Source: Nitrospira japonica (GTDB lineage: Bacteria; Nitrospirota; Thermodesulfovibrionia; Thermodesulfovibrionales; SM23-35). Taken from it: a DNA stretch of 64,000 nucleotides. Made by a program: the position numbers and the translations under genes. The stretch is from assembly GCA_020725385.1 (NCBI GenBank), contig DYFC01000054.1:1-64000 (forward strand), given 5' to 3'. Below are positions 1-8,924 of the stretch, in pieces. Under the pieces are notes generated by a model that saw only the letters and a list, made by a program, of their open reading frames with translations, was not told where the DNA came from and made no database searches. Within the stretch, counting starts at the first letter, position 1, and each line of letters opens with the position of its first letter.

Positions 1-79
1 TAAGGAACAGTTTTTTTACTTCCCATGGCTTGTTATCCTTAACCTGTTGGTGATGTCCTAACCTGATTGGGTACTTTAA

Positions 80-108
80 TTGACAAATTATTAATTTTCT
101 TTTATACT
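80..108 (+). promoter_or_regulatory. Sigma-70 type promoter of the sorted exported protein
   Basis: TTGACA at 80-85 and TATACT at 103-108 are separated by exactly 17 bases, a near-consensus vegetative promoter. Transcription would start near 115, giving a short leader that carries the GGGGGA ribosome site just before the ATG at 140. Just upstream are two copies of a TAACCTG-type word (40-50 and 59-70), about 19 bases apart; they could be an operator, but that is speculative. Confidence 0.75.
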
Positions 109-139
109 TTGCTTTAATTTTTTAATAATGGGGGAACCT

Positions 140-838
140 ATGAATAAAAGTAAGGAGTTAAAGAAAAAGTTTATGTGTTATTCATCAATTGCTGCCGGAG
201 CACTTGCAATAGCAGGGCAGGCAGAAGCTGCAGTTGTCTATAGCGGGCTACAGAATATTGTTATTAACACACCAAATACAAGCCAATTGATTGATTTAAA
301 TAACGATGGAACAAATGATTTTGGTTTCCGTTATGTTTATAGTACTACTTATTTTGGTAATAGTAATAGAGGGTTCGATTTAGTACGTATTAATTATAAT
401 CAACATATAGATAGCTATTCGCATGCAGATCCCGCACGTTTACCGGGTGGATATTTGATCCAGCCTAATCTTCCTAATCAACCGGCATTTTATTGGGATA
501 CTGAAAACAATGATACTTTAGGTACATATTATGGTAGTAGCACAATGGGTGTTTTCAGGGGTCAAACCGGATATATAGGTGTTCGATTTCAGAGTCAGAC
601 TTGTAATGGTTCAAATTATCATTATGGCTGGATACAGTTTAGTCTGAATAATAATGCCACTTCCGGGACTATAATAGACTGGGCATATGAAACAAATTGT
701 AATCAACCAATTCAAGCAGGTCAACAACAGGTTGCGGTACCTGCATTTACACCAGCAGGGATTGCAGTTGCAGCAGGTCTTTTATCAGGAGCAGGCATAA
801 GGGCATTAAGAAAAAGGAAAAAAGAGGAAAAGGCTTAA
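140..838 (+). CDS. Exported protein with PEP/IPTL-CTERM-like C-terminal sorting signal
   Basis: I chose the ATG at 140 rather than 128 because GGGGGA lies directly upstream of it. The protein (232 aa) opens with a basic stretch and a hydrophobic signal peptide ending near AEA. The mature part has a DLNNDGTNDFGF motif (Ca-binding-loop-like) and a GYIGVRF ... HYGWIQ core with a TIIDWAYE strand, a pattern I associate with secreted beta-rich proteins carrying sorting tags. The C-terminus is a short VPAFTP motif, a hydrophobic segment and an RKRKK basic tail. This is the tripartite layout of exosortase/archaeosortase substrates, although the motif is not canonical PEP. No exosortase is in the window. 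Function is unknown; surface or extracellular attachment is inferred. Confidence 0.7.
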   Translation: MNKSKELKKKFMCYSSIAAGALAIAGQAEAAVVYSGLQNIVINTPNTSQLIDLNNDGTNDFGFRYVYSTTYFGNSNRGFDLVRINYNQHIDSYSHADPARLPGGYLIQPNLPNQPAFYWDTENNDTLGTYYGSSTMGVFRGQTGYIGVRFQSQTCNGSNYHYGWIQFSLNNNATSGTIIDWAYETNCNQPIQAGQQQVAVPAFTPAGIAVAAGLLSGAGIRALRKRKKEEKA

Positions 839-842
839 TAAG

Positions 843-953
843 ATTCTGAAATAAGTTCAGAATGACAAATTTTTTATATCTCATACAATTTTTTTATATG
901 TCATCCCGAACTTGATTCGGGATTTAAAAAATTTTGAAATGAATTCAGCATGG
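843..953. repeat. Pair of short palindromic repeats (REP/BIME-like)
   Basis: Two perfect inverted repeats with 8-base arms and 5-base loops lie here: ATTCTGAA/TTCAGAAT at 843-863 and ATCCCGAA/TTCGGGAT at 903-923. They are flanked by GAC and GTC so that they face each other in opposite orientation. A degenerate third unit follows near 930-953. The first palindrome is followed by a T run and may also end the upstream transcript. The same architecture with different arms recurs at 60264-60329. The rest of 839-1030 holds no gene. Confidence 0.75.
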
Positions 954-1030
954 CAATAACGAATAATATTTTATATTATTAAACTTTGGTTATAAGTAAA
1001 GAAAAAATCTATTCTTCATAATTATAAATA

Positions 1031-3823
1031 GTGACATTTAGAAAAGTTCTTTTAATTGGCTGGGATGGTGCGGACTGGAAGATAATACATCCTCTCCTTG
1101 ACTCCGGAATGATGCCTAACCTTTCAAAAATGCTCAAAGAAGGGGTGATGGGCAATCTTTCAACTCTTTATCCTTCTTTGTCGCCAATGCTCTGGACATC
1201 GATAATAACGGGTAAACGTCCTTATAAGCATGGAATACTCGGATTTATTGAACCAGAACCTTCCGGAGATGGAATAAGACCGATAACTAATATATCCCGC
1301 AAAACAAGGGCATTATGGAATATAATGACCTTGAATGGTCTAAAAAGTATTGTGGTCGGCTGGTGGCCATCGCATCCTGCTGAACCAATAAATGGAGTAA
1401 TGGTTTCAAATCATTTTCAAAGAGCAGTTGCACCATTTGGCAAACCATGGCCTTTAAGTCCCGGAGCAATACACCCGGAAAGACTTATCAGGAATCTGAC
1501 TTCTTTAAGAGTCCATCCACAAGAACTAGATGTGAATTTGATACTTAACTTTCTACCAAAACTTTCTGAAATAGATCAGGAAAAGGATCACAGAGTTGAA
1601 ACAGTTGCAAAGATAATTGCAGAATGCACAACAATCAACAGAACAGTAGCTGCAATTATGCATCATGAACCAGGGGACTTTACTGCTGTTTACTTTGACG
1701 GGATTGATCATTTTTGTCATGGATTTATAAATTACCATCCACCAAAATTATCATGGGTAAATGAAAAAGATTTCGAGTTATATAAAAATGTTGTGGAAAG
1801 TGGATACATTTATCACGATATTCTGCTCGGGACATTATTAAAAGAAGCAGGAGAAGATACTGTTGTTATTCTTGTTTCAGATCATGGGTTTCATTCAGAT
1901 AATTTAAGACCACGCAGTGTTCCAATGGAGCCTGCCGGGCCCGCTGTCCAACATAGACATTACGGAATCTTCGTTGCTAAGGGTCCTGGCATAAAAGAAG
2001 ATGAGCTTGTATATGGAGCAAGTCTTCTTGATATTACACCAACTATACTTACAGTTATGGGTATGCCTGTTGGTGAAGACATGGACGGCAAACCACTTGT
2101 AAATATCTTCAAAGAAGAACCTGTTATCAAGACAATTCCAAGCTGGGATGATGCAAAAGGATATGACGGATGTCATCCACCAGATATTAAGATAGATCCT
2201 GTTGAAGCAAAAGAAGTTGTAGAGCAACTTGTGGCACTTGGTTATATTGAAGAGCCTGATAGTAACAAAAAGAAGGCAGTAGAGGATTGTATCAGAGAAC
2301 TTCAGTTTAATCTTGCAAGGTCTTATATGGATGCAGGGCTATATATAAAGAGTATTCCAATTCTTGAGGAGCTATACAAACTAAATCCAGATGAATATAG
2401 AATTGGCATACAGCTTGTGATGAGTTATCAGAGCATTAAAGACTTTAAAAAAGCAAGGATTTTATTAGAAGAAATCTTAGAGAGAAAAAAGAATAACGCA
2501 AAGAAGGCTCAAATAGAACTAAGAGAGTTCAGAAAAACACTAAAAGACAAACCTTCTGAGAAATGGACAAAAGAAGAACAGGGAAAGTTCAGAAAACTCA
2601 GAAAAGAAGCGGGTATTAATATAGCTTCTTCAGAATTCTTATTAGGGAATCTTCTTGTTGAAGAAGGAAAGCATGAGGAGGCATTAGAGCATCTAAAAAA
2701 GGCTGAAGAAAAAGATAAGATGCGCCCTGATTTATACAGTAGGCTTGGTGATGTGTATCTGAAGATTGAGAGATTATCGGATGCTGAAGCAAATTTCAAA
2801 AAGGCATTAGAGATTGACTCTGAAAATTCTGAAGCACATCTTGGACTCTGTAGAGTTTATTTGAAGCAGAAAAGAAATTTAGATGCAATTGATGAAGGAC
2901 TCGCATCCATAGGATTAATATTCCACAATCCAAATGCACATTACTATATCGGGGTAGCTTTTCATAGGCTGGGTAAGCTTATTGAAGCAATACAGGCTTT
3001 GAAGATTTCAATTTCCCAAAATCCTAACTTTGTTCAAGCTCACAAAAGGCTGGTACACATATATAGAAATAGGCTGAAAGATGAATTATTGGCAGAAAAA
3101 CATGAAAAGTTTGCAAAAGAATCAGAAGAGAAAATAAAGAATATTCAAAAAACAGTGGAAGATATAAATTCCAAAAATAAAGCAGAATATGCTGAAACTT
3201 CTTTGACATCTGATCTTACATCTTTGATGGAGATGCAGAAGAAATTAATTGATAAACCATTTGATATTAAAAATACAATAGTTATTGTTACAGGATTGCC
3301 CCGCTCCGGAACATCAATGCTTATGCAGATGCTTGGAAAAGGTGGCATGGAGATATTTACCGATGAGGTTAGAAAAGCAGATGAAAATAACCCAAAAGGG
3401 TATTTTGAATATGAAGGAGTGAAAAGTTTAAAAAGAGAAAATAGCTGGTTAAAAGATGCTAAAGGTAAAGCTATAAAGATTGTTGTTCCTGTTATACAAT
3501 ATTTACCACGTCTTAAAAATATTGATTACAGAGTGATATTTGTTGAGCGTGAGCTTGATGAGGTTGTAGCCTCACAAAAAAGTATGCTTAAAAATCATGT
3601 CAACAAACTTAGCAATTCAAGTGTTAAAAAATTATTATCCCAGCAGGTTCATCTTACGAAAGTTATGCTTGCGTTAAGGGAAATTCCAACTTTGTATATT
3701 AATTATAATAAGACACTTTCCAACCCTGATGAGATTGCAAACAAAATCAATGCATTTCTCGGAAGTTCATTGAATATATCGAGCATGATTGAATCAGTTA
3801 TTCCTTCACTTAAAAGACATTAA
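1031..3823 (+). CDS. Fusion: AP-superfamily phosphodiesterase, TPR repeats, sulfotransferase
   Basis: The 930-aa protein starts with GTG, supported by the family N-terminus KVLLIGWDGADW; there is no clear Shine-Dalgarno site. Residues 1 to about 370 are an alkaline-phosphatase-superfamily type I phosphodiesterase/nucleotide pyrophosphatase, with metal-ligand motifs GWDGADW (D12), DGIDHFCHG (about 220) and VSDHGFH (about 283). Residues of about 420-700 are TPR-rich helices, interrupted by a charged Lys/Glu coiled coil. From about 745 the protein is a P-loop sulfotransferase with the 5'-PSB-type motif GLPRSGTSM (about 755) and a later ERELDEVVASQ segment. A two-enzyme polypeptide joined by TPRs suggests a glycan or lipid modification role, which is inference. 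No signal peptide or membrane segment is evident. Confidence 0.8.
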   Translation: MTFRKVLLIGWDGADWKIIHPLLDSGMMPNLSKMLKEGVMGNLSTLYPSLSPMLWTSIITGKRPYKHGILGFIEPEPSGDGIRPITNISRKTRALWNIMTLNGLKSIVVGWWPSHPAEPINGVMVSNHFQRAVAPFGKPWPLSPGAIHPERLIRNLTSLRVHPQELDVNLILNFLPKLSEIDQEKDHRVETVAKIIAECTTINRTVAAIMHHEPGDFTAVYFDGIDHFCHGFINYHPPKLSWVNEKDFELYKNVVESGYIYHDILLGTLLKEAGEDTVVILVSDHGFHSDNLRPRSVPMEPAGPAVQHRHYGIFVAKGPGIKEDELVYGASLLDITPTILTVMGMPVGEDMDGKPLVNIFKEEPVIKTIPSWDDAKGYDGCHPPDIKIDPVEAKEVVEQLVALGYIEEPDSNKKKAVEDCIRELQFNLARSYMDAGLYIKSIPILEELYKLNPDEYRIGIQLVMSYQSIKDFKKARILLEEILERKKNNAKKAQIELREFRKTLKDKPSEKWTKEEQGKFRKLRKEAGINIASSEFLLGNLLVEEGKHEEALEHLKKAEEKDKMRPDLYSRLGDVYLKIERLSDAEANFKKALEIDSENSEAHLGLCRVYLKQKRNLDAIDEGLASIGLIFHNPNAHYYIGVAFHRLGKLIEAIQALKISISQNPNFVQAHKRLVHIYRNRLKDELLAEKHEKFAKESEEKIKNIQKTVEDINSKNKAEYAETSLTSDLTSLMEMQKKLIDKPFDIKNTIVIVTGLPRSGTSMLMQMLGKGGMEIFTDEVRKADENNPKGYFEYEGVKSLKRENSWLKDAKGKAIKIVVPVIQYLPRLKNIDYRVIFVERELDEVVASQKSMLKNHVNKLSNSSVKKLLSQQVHLTKVMLALREIPTLYINYNKTLSNPDEIANKINAFLGSSLNISSMIESVIPSLKRH

Positions 3824-3859
3824 CCCATTACTTGTTATGTTTTAGCAATGTCTTCATTT

Positions 3860-4768
3860 TTAGGTTTGAACATTTTTCATTTTTTCAGCCAGTTCATTTA
3901 AGACAGATTCAACAGTAATCGGGTCACGGCCGGTTATTTCTTTAAATCTATTCCTGGATGGTATTGTGTTTGTTCTAAGTCCTTCAGCGAGTGCAATTGC
4001 TACTGTATTTTTAACCCCTGTTATTAATTCTATCCATAATGCAGAAAGTTTTATCGCAAACAATGGTAATGGAATTATTATATTTCCGAAGCCTCTGATT
4101 GACTTTCCACATAAAGATAATAAGTCTTTATACCTTATTATATCCGAGCCTATCTCAAAAATTTCGTGTCCGTGAATGTCTTTTTCAATGAGAAAAGAAA
4201 TAAAGCTTACCGCGTCCTTCAGTGCAATTGGCGCACAGTATGAATTCAACCATTTTGGAGTAATCATAATAGGCAGTCTTTTTGCAAGATAATAAATTAT
4301 TTGATATGAGGCGCTACAAGTCTCTAAAAGAATACTTGCCCTGACTTCTGCGAGCGGAACACCATAAGAAGCAAGAGTCTGTCCTGTTTTCATTCTACTC
4401 GTTAGATGGGGAGAAGCATTTTCATTTTCTGGAACAATCCCTCCGAGATAGATAATTTTTTTTACTCCCATTTTCTTAGCAGCATTTCCAGCAGCGCTTG
4501 CAAGTTTTATATCAAGTGTTTCAAAATCTTTTGCACCAAGTGAATGTATAAGGTATATAAGAATATCAGCATTTTCCATAAAACTTTCTGTAGATTTTTG
4601 AGAAAAAAGATCAACCTTTTTCCAAAGAAGTCTCTTGTCTTTTATACTATCCGGTATCTCCTCTTCTAAACGATATGAACCCGTAATAATTAATTCTTTT
4701 TTCTCAAGCAGACTACGAATAAGATTTGTTCCAACACAACCCGGCGCTCCAAGAATTGATACATTCAT
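3860..4768 (-). CDS. NAD(P)-binding atypical SDR / NmrA-like protein (YbjT-like)
   Basis: The 302-aa Rossmann protein has an N-terminal GAPGCVG dinucleotide-binding motif (residues 7-13), a VKKIIYLGGI strand typical of atypical short-chain dehydrogenases, and no clear YxxxK active site. This resembles the NmrA/YbjT group, in which members bind NAD(P) as sensors or reductases. It is the last gene of a leftward run that starts at the hydrogenase genes, 21 bases after the nitrilase gene. It converges with the phosphodiesterase fusion gene. The substrate cannot be told. Confidence 0.7.
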   Translation of the reverse strand: MNVSILGAPGCVGTNLIRSLLEKKELIITGSYRLEEEIPDSIKDKRLLWKKVDLFSQKSTESFMENADILIYLIHSLGAKDFETLDIKLASAAGNAAKKMGVKKIIYLGGIVPENENASPHLTSRMKTGQTLASYGVPLAEVRASILLETCSASYQIIYYLAKRLPIMITPKWLNSYCAPIALKDAVSFISFLIEKDIHGHEIFEIGSDIIRYKDLLSLCGKSIRGFGNIIIPLPLFAIKLSALWIELITGVKNTVAIALAEGLRTNTIPSRNRFKEITGRDPITVESVLNELAEKMKNVQT

Positions 4769-4789
4769 TTTTTATTTCCTTAAACCATG

Positions 4790-5584
4790 TTAGTACAGAT
4801 TATACATCTCCGGTCTTCTGTCTTTAAACAAATCGTTATATTTGTTTAGTTGTTTATCTCTTGCTTTTGCAGGATCAATTTCAATTATTGAGAATACTTC
4901 TTCATCTTCAGGAGCGCGAAAAAGTATCTGCCCATCATAGCCTGTGATTTGGCTCTGTCCTATATATTTCAATTCCTGCTCTGGTTTTCTGTTCTCAATT
5001 CCTATTCTGTTTGATGTTACAGCAAAAACTCTGTTTTCAAGACATCTGACCGGCATAGACTGAGGGCAATACGGAAGAACCAGATTTGCTGGATGAGCAA
5101 TAATTTCAGCACCTTTTAAAGCAAGGGTCCTCATTGCTTCGGGGAAAAACCAGTCAAAACAAATCATAATCCCTATACAACCGATGCTTGTATCCCAGAC
5201 TTTAAATCCTGTATCACCTGGTTGAAAAAAGAGTTTCTCTTCATAGAAAAGATGTGTTTTTCTATATGTTCCGATGTAACCCTCCGGACCTGTTAAGATA
5301 GCGCTGTTATAAAATAAATTTCCATCACGTTCAGGAAGACCTGCCACAATATAACATGATTTTTTACGTGATAAATCTGATAAAGCTATTGTTGTTTTGC
5401 CATCCGGTATCGGCTCAGAAAGTTCAGATACCTCGTCCCTTGTAAGAAATTGATAGCCTGTTGCAAAAAATTCTGGAAGTACGAGGAAATCAAAGGTTGA
5501 TTCAGTTAAAATTTTCAGCACTATTTCGAGATTTTTGTCTTTTTTCCCGAATTCAGGGTTAAATTGATAAAAACCTGCTTTCAA
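4790..5584 (-). CDS. Carbon-nitrogen hydrolase (nitrilase superfamily)
   Basis: The 264-aa protein has the full Glu-Lys-Cys triad of the nitrilase superfamily: E38 in LPEFFATGY, K109 in YRKTHLF and C142 in MICFDWFFPE. Length and motifs fit a single-domain amidase such as an omega-amidase or N-carbamoyl-type hydrolase. The start is TTG, directly after the TAA of the preceding gene, so translation is probably coupled. It travels with the hydrogenase operon, but no link to hydrogen metabolism is known to me. Confidence 0.82.
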   Translation of the reverse strand: MKAGFYQFNPEFGKKDKNLEIVLKILTESTFDFLVLPEFFATGYQFLTRDEVSELSEPIPDGKTTIALSDLSRKKSCYIVAGLPERDGNLFYNSAILTGPEGYIGTYRKTHLFYEEKLFFQPGDTGFKVWDTSIGCIGIMICFDWFFPEAMRTLALKGAEIIAHPANLVLPYCPQSMPVRCLENRVFAVTSNRIGIENRKPEQELKYIGQSQITGYDGQILFRAPEDEEVFSIIEIDPAKARDKQLNKYNDLFKDRRPEMYNLY

Positions 5585-6019
5585 TTATTTTTTCATGCTC
5601 CTAAATTTATCAAGTTGTACAATTTTTTCATCTGTCTTGATTTCAGTTTCCCGGGTTTTAGATTCCCCATCTTTCCGGATGACTTTTTGGTTTTCCAGAA
5701 TATCCCATCTGTCGAGCTTAATACGCGCATCAGGTGAAAAAACAGAGAGAATATCATCAGAATATATAAAACATCTTTCAGGTCTATTGCCTGTACCAAA
5801 TCCAAGAGTTGTAATAATGTCACCATTATCTGTCCATTCGAGATCTCTATGGTTTTTCTGGTTGAAAACTAAGATAAGCCCTTGTTTTTTTTCTTCTTCA
5901 GTAAAGCCTCTCTTGCCTATAATTGTTTTTTCAGAGTATTTGACAATCAAATACACCCTTCCGTAATCATTAAGCAACTCATAGAATAATGTCTGGAGGT
6001 ATTTAATTTGATTCTTCAT
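5585..6019 (-). CDS. SspB-like small protein in the hydrogenase operon
   Basis: This 144-aa protein begins two bases after hydA ends. Its order of motifs resembles the ClpXP adaptor SspB: a helical start ending in DYGRVYLIV, a strand GLILVFN, then DLEWTDNGDIITTLGFG and a CFIYSDDILSVF strand, followed by a charged variable tail. In SspB the tail binds ClpX; here the tail ends in VQLDKFRSMKK. The match is by pattern only and may be wrong. If correct, it would tie hydrogenase expression to protein-quality control. Confidence 0.45.
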   Translation of the reverse strand: MKNQIKYLQTLFYELLNDYGRVYLIVKYSEKTIIGKRGFTEEEKKQGLILVFNQKNHRDLEWTDNGDIITTLGFGTGNRPERCFIYSDDILSVFSPDARIKLDRWDILENQKVIRKDGESKTRETEIKTDEKIVQLDKFRSMKK

Positions 6020-6021
6020 AA

Positions 6022-7344
6022 TTATATAAATTTAATGTTTAATAAATGCGTCGAACAGGATATACACGGATCATATGCTCTTACAAGCATTTCAGAAAGA
6101 AGGGTTATTTCTTCTTTACTTTTATCGAGTATTTCAGGTATTAACTTCATTAAATCGTATTCTATATTTCCTGTATTTTGATTCGTTGGGATTATACAGT
6201 TTGCATTCCTGATATAACCTTTTTCATCTGTCTGATAATTGTGAAAAAGAATACCTCTTGGCACCTCTACAGCGCCCACTCCATTCCCTTCTCTTACAGG
6301 AATTTTACTGTTTTCATTTAATCCCACAACTATCTGTTCATCATGATTGATTTTTGTTTTCTTAAATTCTTCAAGTATCCCGATTGCATGTTCAAGACAA
6401 TGCACACACTCGACAAGTTGTGCAGCGGTGTTTAAAAAAGGATTTATACATTTAGGCTTTAAACCTAACATTTCTGCGACTCTTTTGGCTTCTGGCAAAA
6501 GCTTCTCATAATTAAGATTAAACCTTGCAAGCGCGCCTACTGCATATGATTCTCTACTAAGCTTTGTTCGCTTGGCAGTTGAATGTGGCACAATAAATTC
6601 ATTTGTAATTTTTCTGTAATCATTTTTATTTAATCTAATTCCATCTGTAGAACCAACATCTCCAGAAAGCAATGGATATTCTCCATCATCACTTACAAGA
6701 GCAACATATTCAGTATCTCTTCCAAATTTCGGGAATTCCAATTTAGAGATAAGGTTAACAGTTTCTTCCATATCAGGTCTCATCCCTTGCAATAGACCGA
6801 GCATGTTTTCTATATCTTTTTCTCCCGGTAATTTTGTGAATCCACCTACAATTGCTGATATCGGATGAACATGCCTGCCGACAAGAATATCACAAACATC
6901 ATTACATGTTTTTTTCATTCTTAAAGCTCTGCGTACAACTTCATTATGACTGCTTATTAAAGGCACAAAACTCTTGACGCCAAGAAGATCAGGCGCAACG
7001 AGCAAGTATATATGCAACAAATGACTGTCAAGCATCTCAAGATCGAGCAAGATTTTTCTTAATTTTATTGTCTGTTCGGTTGGAATTATTCCAAGTGCAT
7101 CCTCTGCTGCCTGAATTGAAGCAAGCGTATGTCCACACGCACAAATTCCACAAATTCTGCTTGTAATGTGTTGTGCTTCGAATATAGATCTTCCGCGTAA
7201 CATTCCTTCAAAAAATCTCGGGGATTCTACTATTTCGAGTTTGCAGGTCTCGAGCTTTCCTTCTTTAACATTTATGACAATATTGCCATGACCTTCAACC
7301 CTTGTGAGATATTCAACATTAATATTAAGGTTTTGTATTGGCAT
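6022..7344 (-). CDS. hydA: Group 3b [NiFe] hydrogenase, large (alpha) subunit
   Basis: The 440-aa subunit carries both nickel-ligand motifs: RICGICACGH (C65, C68) and DPCISCSTH (C427, C430, H433). After H433 only seven residues (LLNIKFI) remain, the short tail normally removed by a HycI-type endopeptidase during Ni insertion; no hyp or endopeptidase gene is in the window. Gene order beta-gamma-delta-alpha matches the cytoplasmic bidirectional NAD(P)H-linked sulfhydrogenases (HydBGDA) of group 3b. It starts one base after hydD. Expected reaction: H2 oxidation or evolution coupled to NAD(P). Confidence 0.9.
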   Translation of the reverse strand: MPIQNLNINVEYLTRVEGHGNIVINVKEGKLETCKLEIVESPRFFEGMLRGRSIFEAQHITSRICGICACGHTLASIQAAEDALGIIPTEQTIKLRKILLDLEMLDSHLLHIYLLVAPDLLGVKSFVPLISSHNEVVRRALRMKKTCNDVCDILVGRHVHPISAIVGGFTKLPGEKDIENMLGLLQGMRPDMEETVNLISKLEFPKFGRDTEYVALVSDDGEYPLLSGDVGSTDGIRLNKNDYRKITNEFIVPHSTAKRTKLSRESYAVGALARFNLNYEKLLPEAKRVAEMLGLKPKCINPFLNTAAQLVECVHCLEHAIGILEEFKKTKINHDEQIVVGLNENSKIPVREGNGVGAVEVPRGILFHNYQTDEKGYIRNANCIIPTNQNTGNIEYDLMKLIPEILDKSKEEITLLSEMLVRAYDPCISCSTHLLNIKFI

Positions 7345-7345
7345 C

Positions 7346-8086
7346 TTAAACGATCTCCCTGCATTTGTTATACATATTCATTTTATTCATGATTAACTCA
7401 ATAGGGATATTATATTTAGCCAGAATATCCTGTGCGCTTTTTTCATTTGGATTGCTAACCATCCCTCTACAACCATAACAAATATTTCCGTTGTTTATAC
7501 ACCATGAATTGCACCCTGCTCGCGTAAGGGGACCAAGACATGTTATCCCTTTTGCATACATGCAAACGTTTTCATTGAGTTTACATTCAACACAAACAGC
7601 ATAATCAGGCACATAATAAGGTATCCCCTGAAGAACGGCTTTAAGAACAGTTACAAACTCAGGGATATAAACAGGACAACCATTTACAAAATAATCAACC
7701 TTTACTACCTGATGGACTGCTTTGGTAATTTCTGTCGGGAAAAATTTATAGCTTTCTCCATAAACATATTTCCTTATATCATCAAGCTCAAAATTGTTTT
7801 TCATTCCGTTGACCCCGCCGATTGTAGCACATGAACCATAAGCTAAAAGTATGTCCGTTTTCTTTCTAATCTTTTTTATTCTTTTAACAGCATGGTTATC
7901 TGTAATACTTCCTTCGATGATTGCTACATCGTATTTTTTATCCCATTTTTCTGACATTACTTCCCGCCATTCAACAACATCAAAAGCAGCAAGAACATCA
8001 AGAACGCCTTCGCCCATATTGGCTACCTGTAACTGGCAGCCTTCGCAACATGCAAAATCAAAGAATGCTATTTTTGGCTTTTTCAT
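7346..8086 (-). CDS. hydD: Group 3b [NiFe] hydrogenase, small (delta) subunit
   Basis: The 246-aa subunit has the proximal [4Fe-4S] cluster motif CCEGC (C14, C17), an AYGSCATIGG motif near residue 105 and a NGCPVYIPE motif. A Cys-rich C-terminal half (CVECKLNENVC, CLGPLTRAGC, CYGC) supplies the medial and distal clusters. There is no Tat signal, so the enzyme is cytoplasmic. It lies one base from both hydG and hydA, in one transcript. Confidence 0.9.
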   Translation of the reverse strand: MKKPKIAFFDFACCEGCQLQVANMGEGVLDVLAAFDVVEWREVMSEKWDKKYDVAIIEGSITDNHAVKRIKKIRKKTDILLAYGSCATIGGVNGMKNNFELDDIRKYVYGESYKFFPTEITKAVHQVVKVDYFVNGCPVYIPEFVTVLKAVLQGIPYYVPDYAVCVECKLNENVCMYAKGITCLGPLTRAGCNSWCINNGNICYGCRGMVSNPNEKSAQDILAKYNIPIELIMNKMNMYNKCREIV

Positions 8087-8087
8087 A

Positions 8088-8924
8088 TTAAATAGCCTCG
8101 CTCAAATTTTTAATCTGTTCGTAATTGAAAACAGGTCCGTCCTGACAGCAATATAAATTCTGTATCTGGCAGCGTCCGCACTTGCCATTTCCACATTTCA
8201 TATTCCTCTCAAAAGAAAGTAGTATATTGCGTTCGGGAACTCCCTTAACAATCAATTCTTTTATTACAAAATTGTACATAACTGGAGGGCCAACAACCGC
8301 AGCAAAGGTTCTTGAAGGCTCTATATCTACACCCGGTATAAGAGTTGTAATTACACCTACATTACCTGCCCAATCAGGTGAAGCTCTGTCAACTGTACAT
8401 GAATAATGTATATCAGCCCGTTTATTCCATTGTTCGAGCTCATCGCTAAAAAGCATATCTTTTGGTTCTTTGCAACCAAAAAGCAAATGGACTTTGCCAA
8501 AATCACGGCGGTTATCAAGCACATAGGTAATTAATGACCTTAAAGGCGCAAGCCCGAGGCCACCTGCGATAACAAGTAGATCATTCCCTTCAAGTATCCT
8601 GACAGGGAACCCCCTGCCATACGGGCCTCTGATACCTACCTCATCACCTTTTTTAAGTTTATGCATACTTCTTGTTACCTTGCCAACAGCTCTAACGCAT
8701 AATTCAAAATAATCAGAAATCATGGGAGAGGAACACACAGAAATTGGTATTTCTCCAATTCCATAAAGAGATACCATAACAAACTGCCCTGGCTCGTGGT
8801 CAAGTCTTCCTTTATTTTTAAGCACCACTCTGAACAATTTTTCGTTTTCTGTCAATTTCTTTATATCTACTATTTCGGCTTTTTCCGATTTATACGATGA
8901 ATATTTTAGAGCCATCTTTTCCAT
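8088..8924 (-). CDS. hydG: Hydrogenase FAD/NAD(P)-binding (gamma) subunit
   Basis: The 278-aa ferredoxin-reductase-type subunit has an FAD-binding barrel (PGQFVMVSL, EIPISVCSSP) followed by the NAD(P)-binding fold (IAGGLGLAPLRSL). It ends in a [2Fe-2S]-type Cys cluster CGNGKCGRCQIQNLYCC. It passes electrons between the hydrogenase module and NAD(P). The chosen start at 8924 overlaps the end of hydB by 19 bases and has GAGG seven bases upstream; an in-frame ATG at 8915 is also possible. Confidence 0.87.
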   Translation of the reverse strand: MEKMALKYSSYKSEKAEIVDIKKLTENEKLFRVVLKNKGRLDHEPGQFVMVSLYGIGEIPISVCSSPMISDYFELCVRAVGKVTRSMHKLKKGDEVGIRGPYGRGFPVRILEGNDLLVIAGGLGLAPLRSLITYVLDNRRDFGKVHLLFGCKEPKDMLFSDELEQWNKRADIHYSCTVDRASPDWAGNVGVITTLIPGVDIEPSRTFAAVVGPPVMYNFVIKELIVKGVPERNILLSFERNMKCGNGKCGRCQIQNLYCCQDGPVFNYEQIKNLSEAI

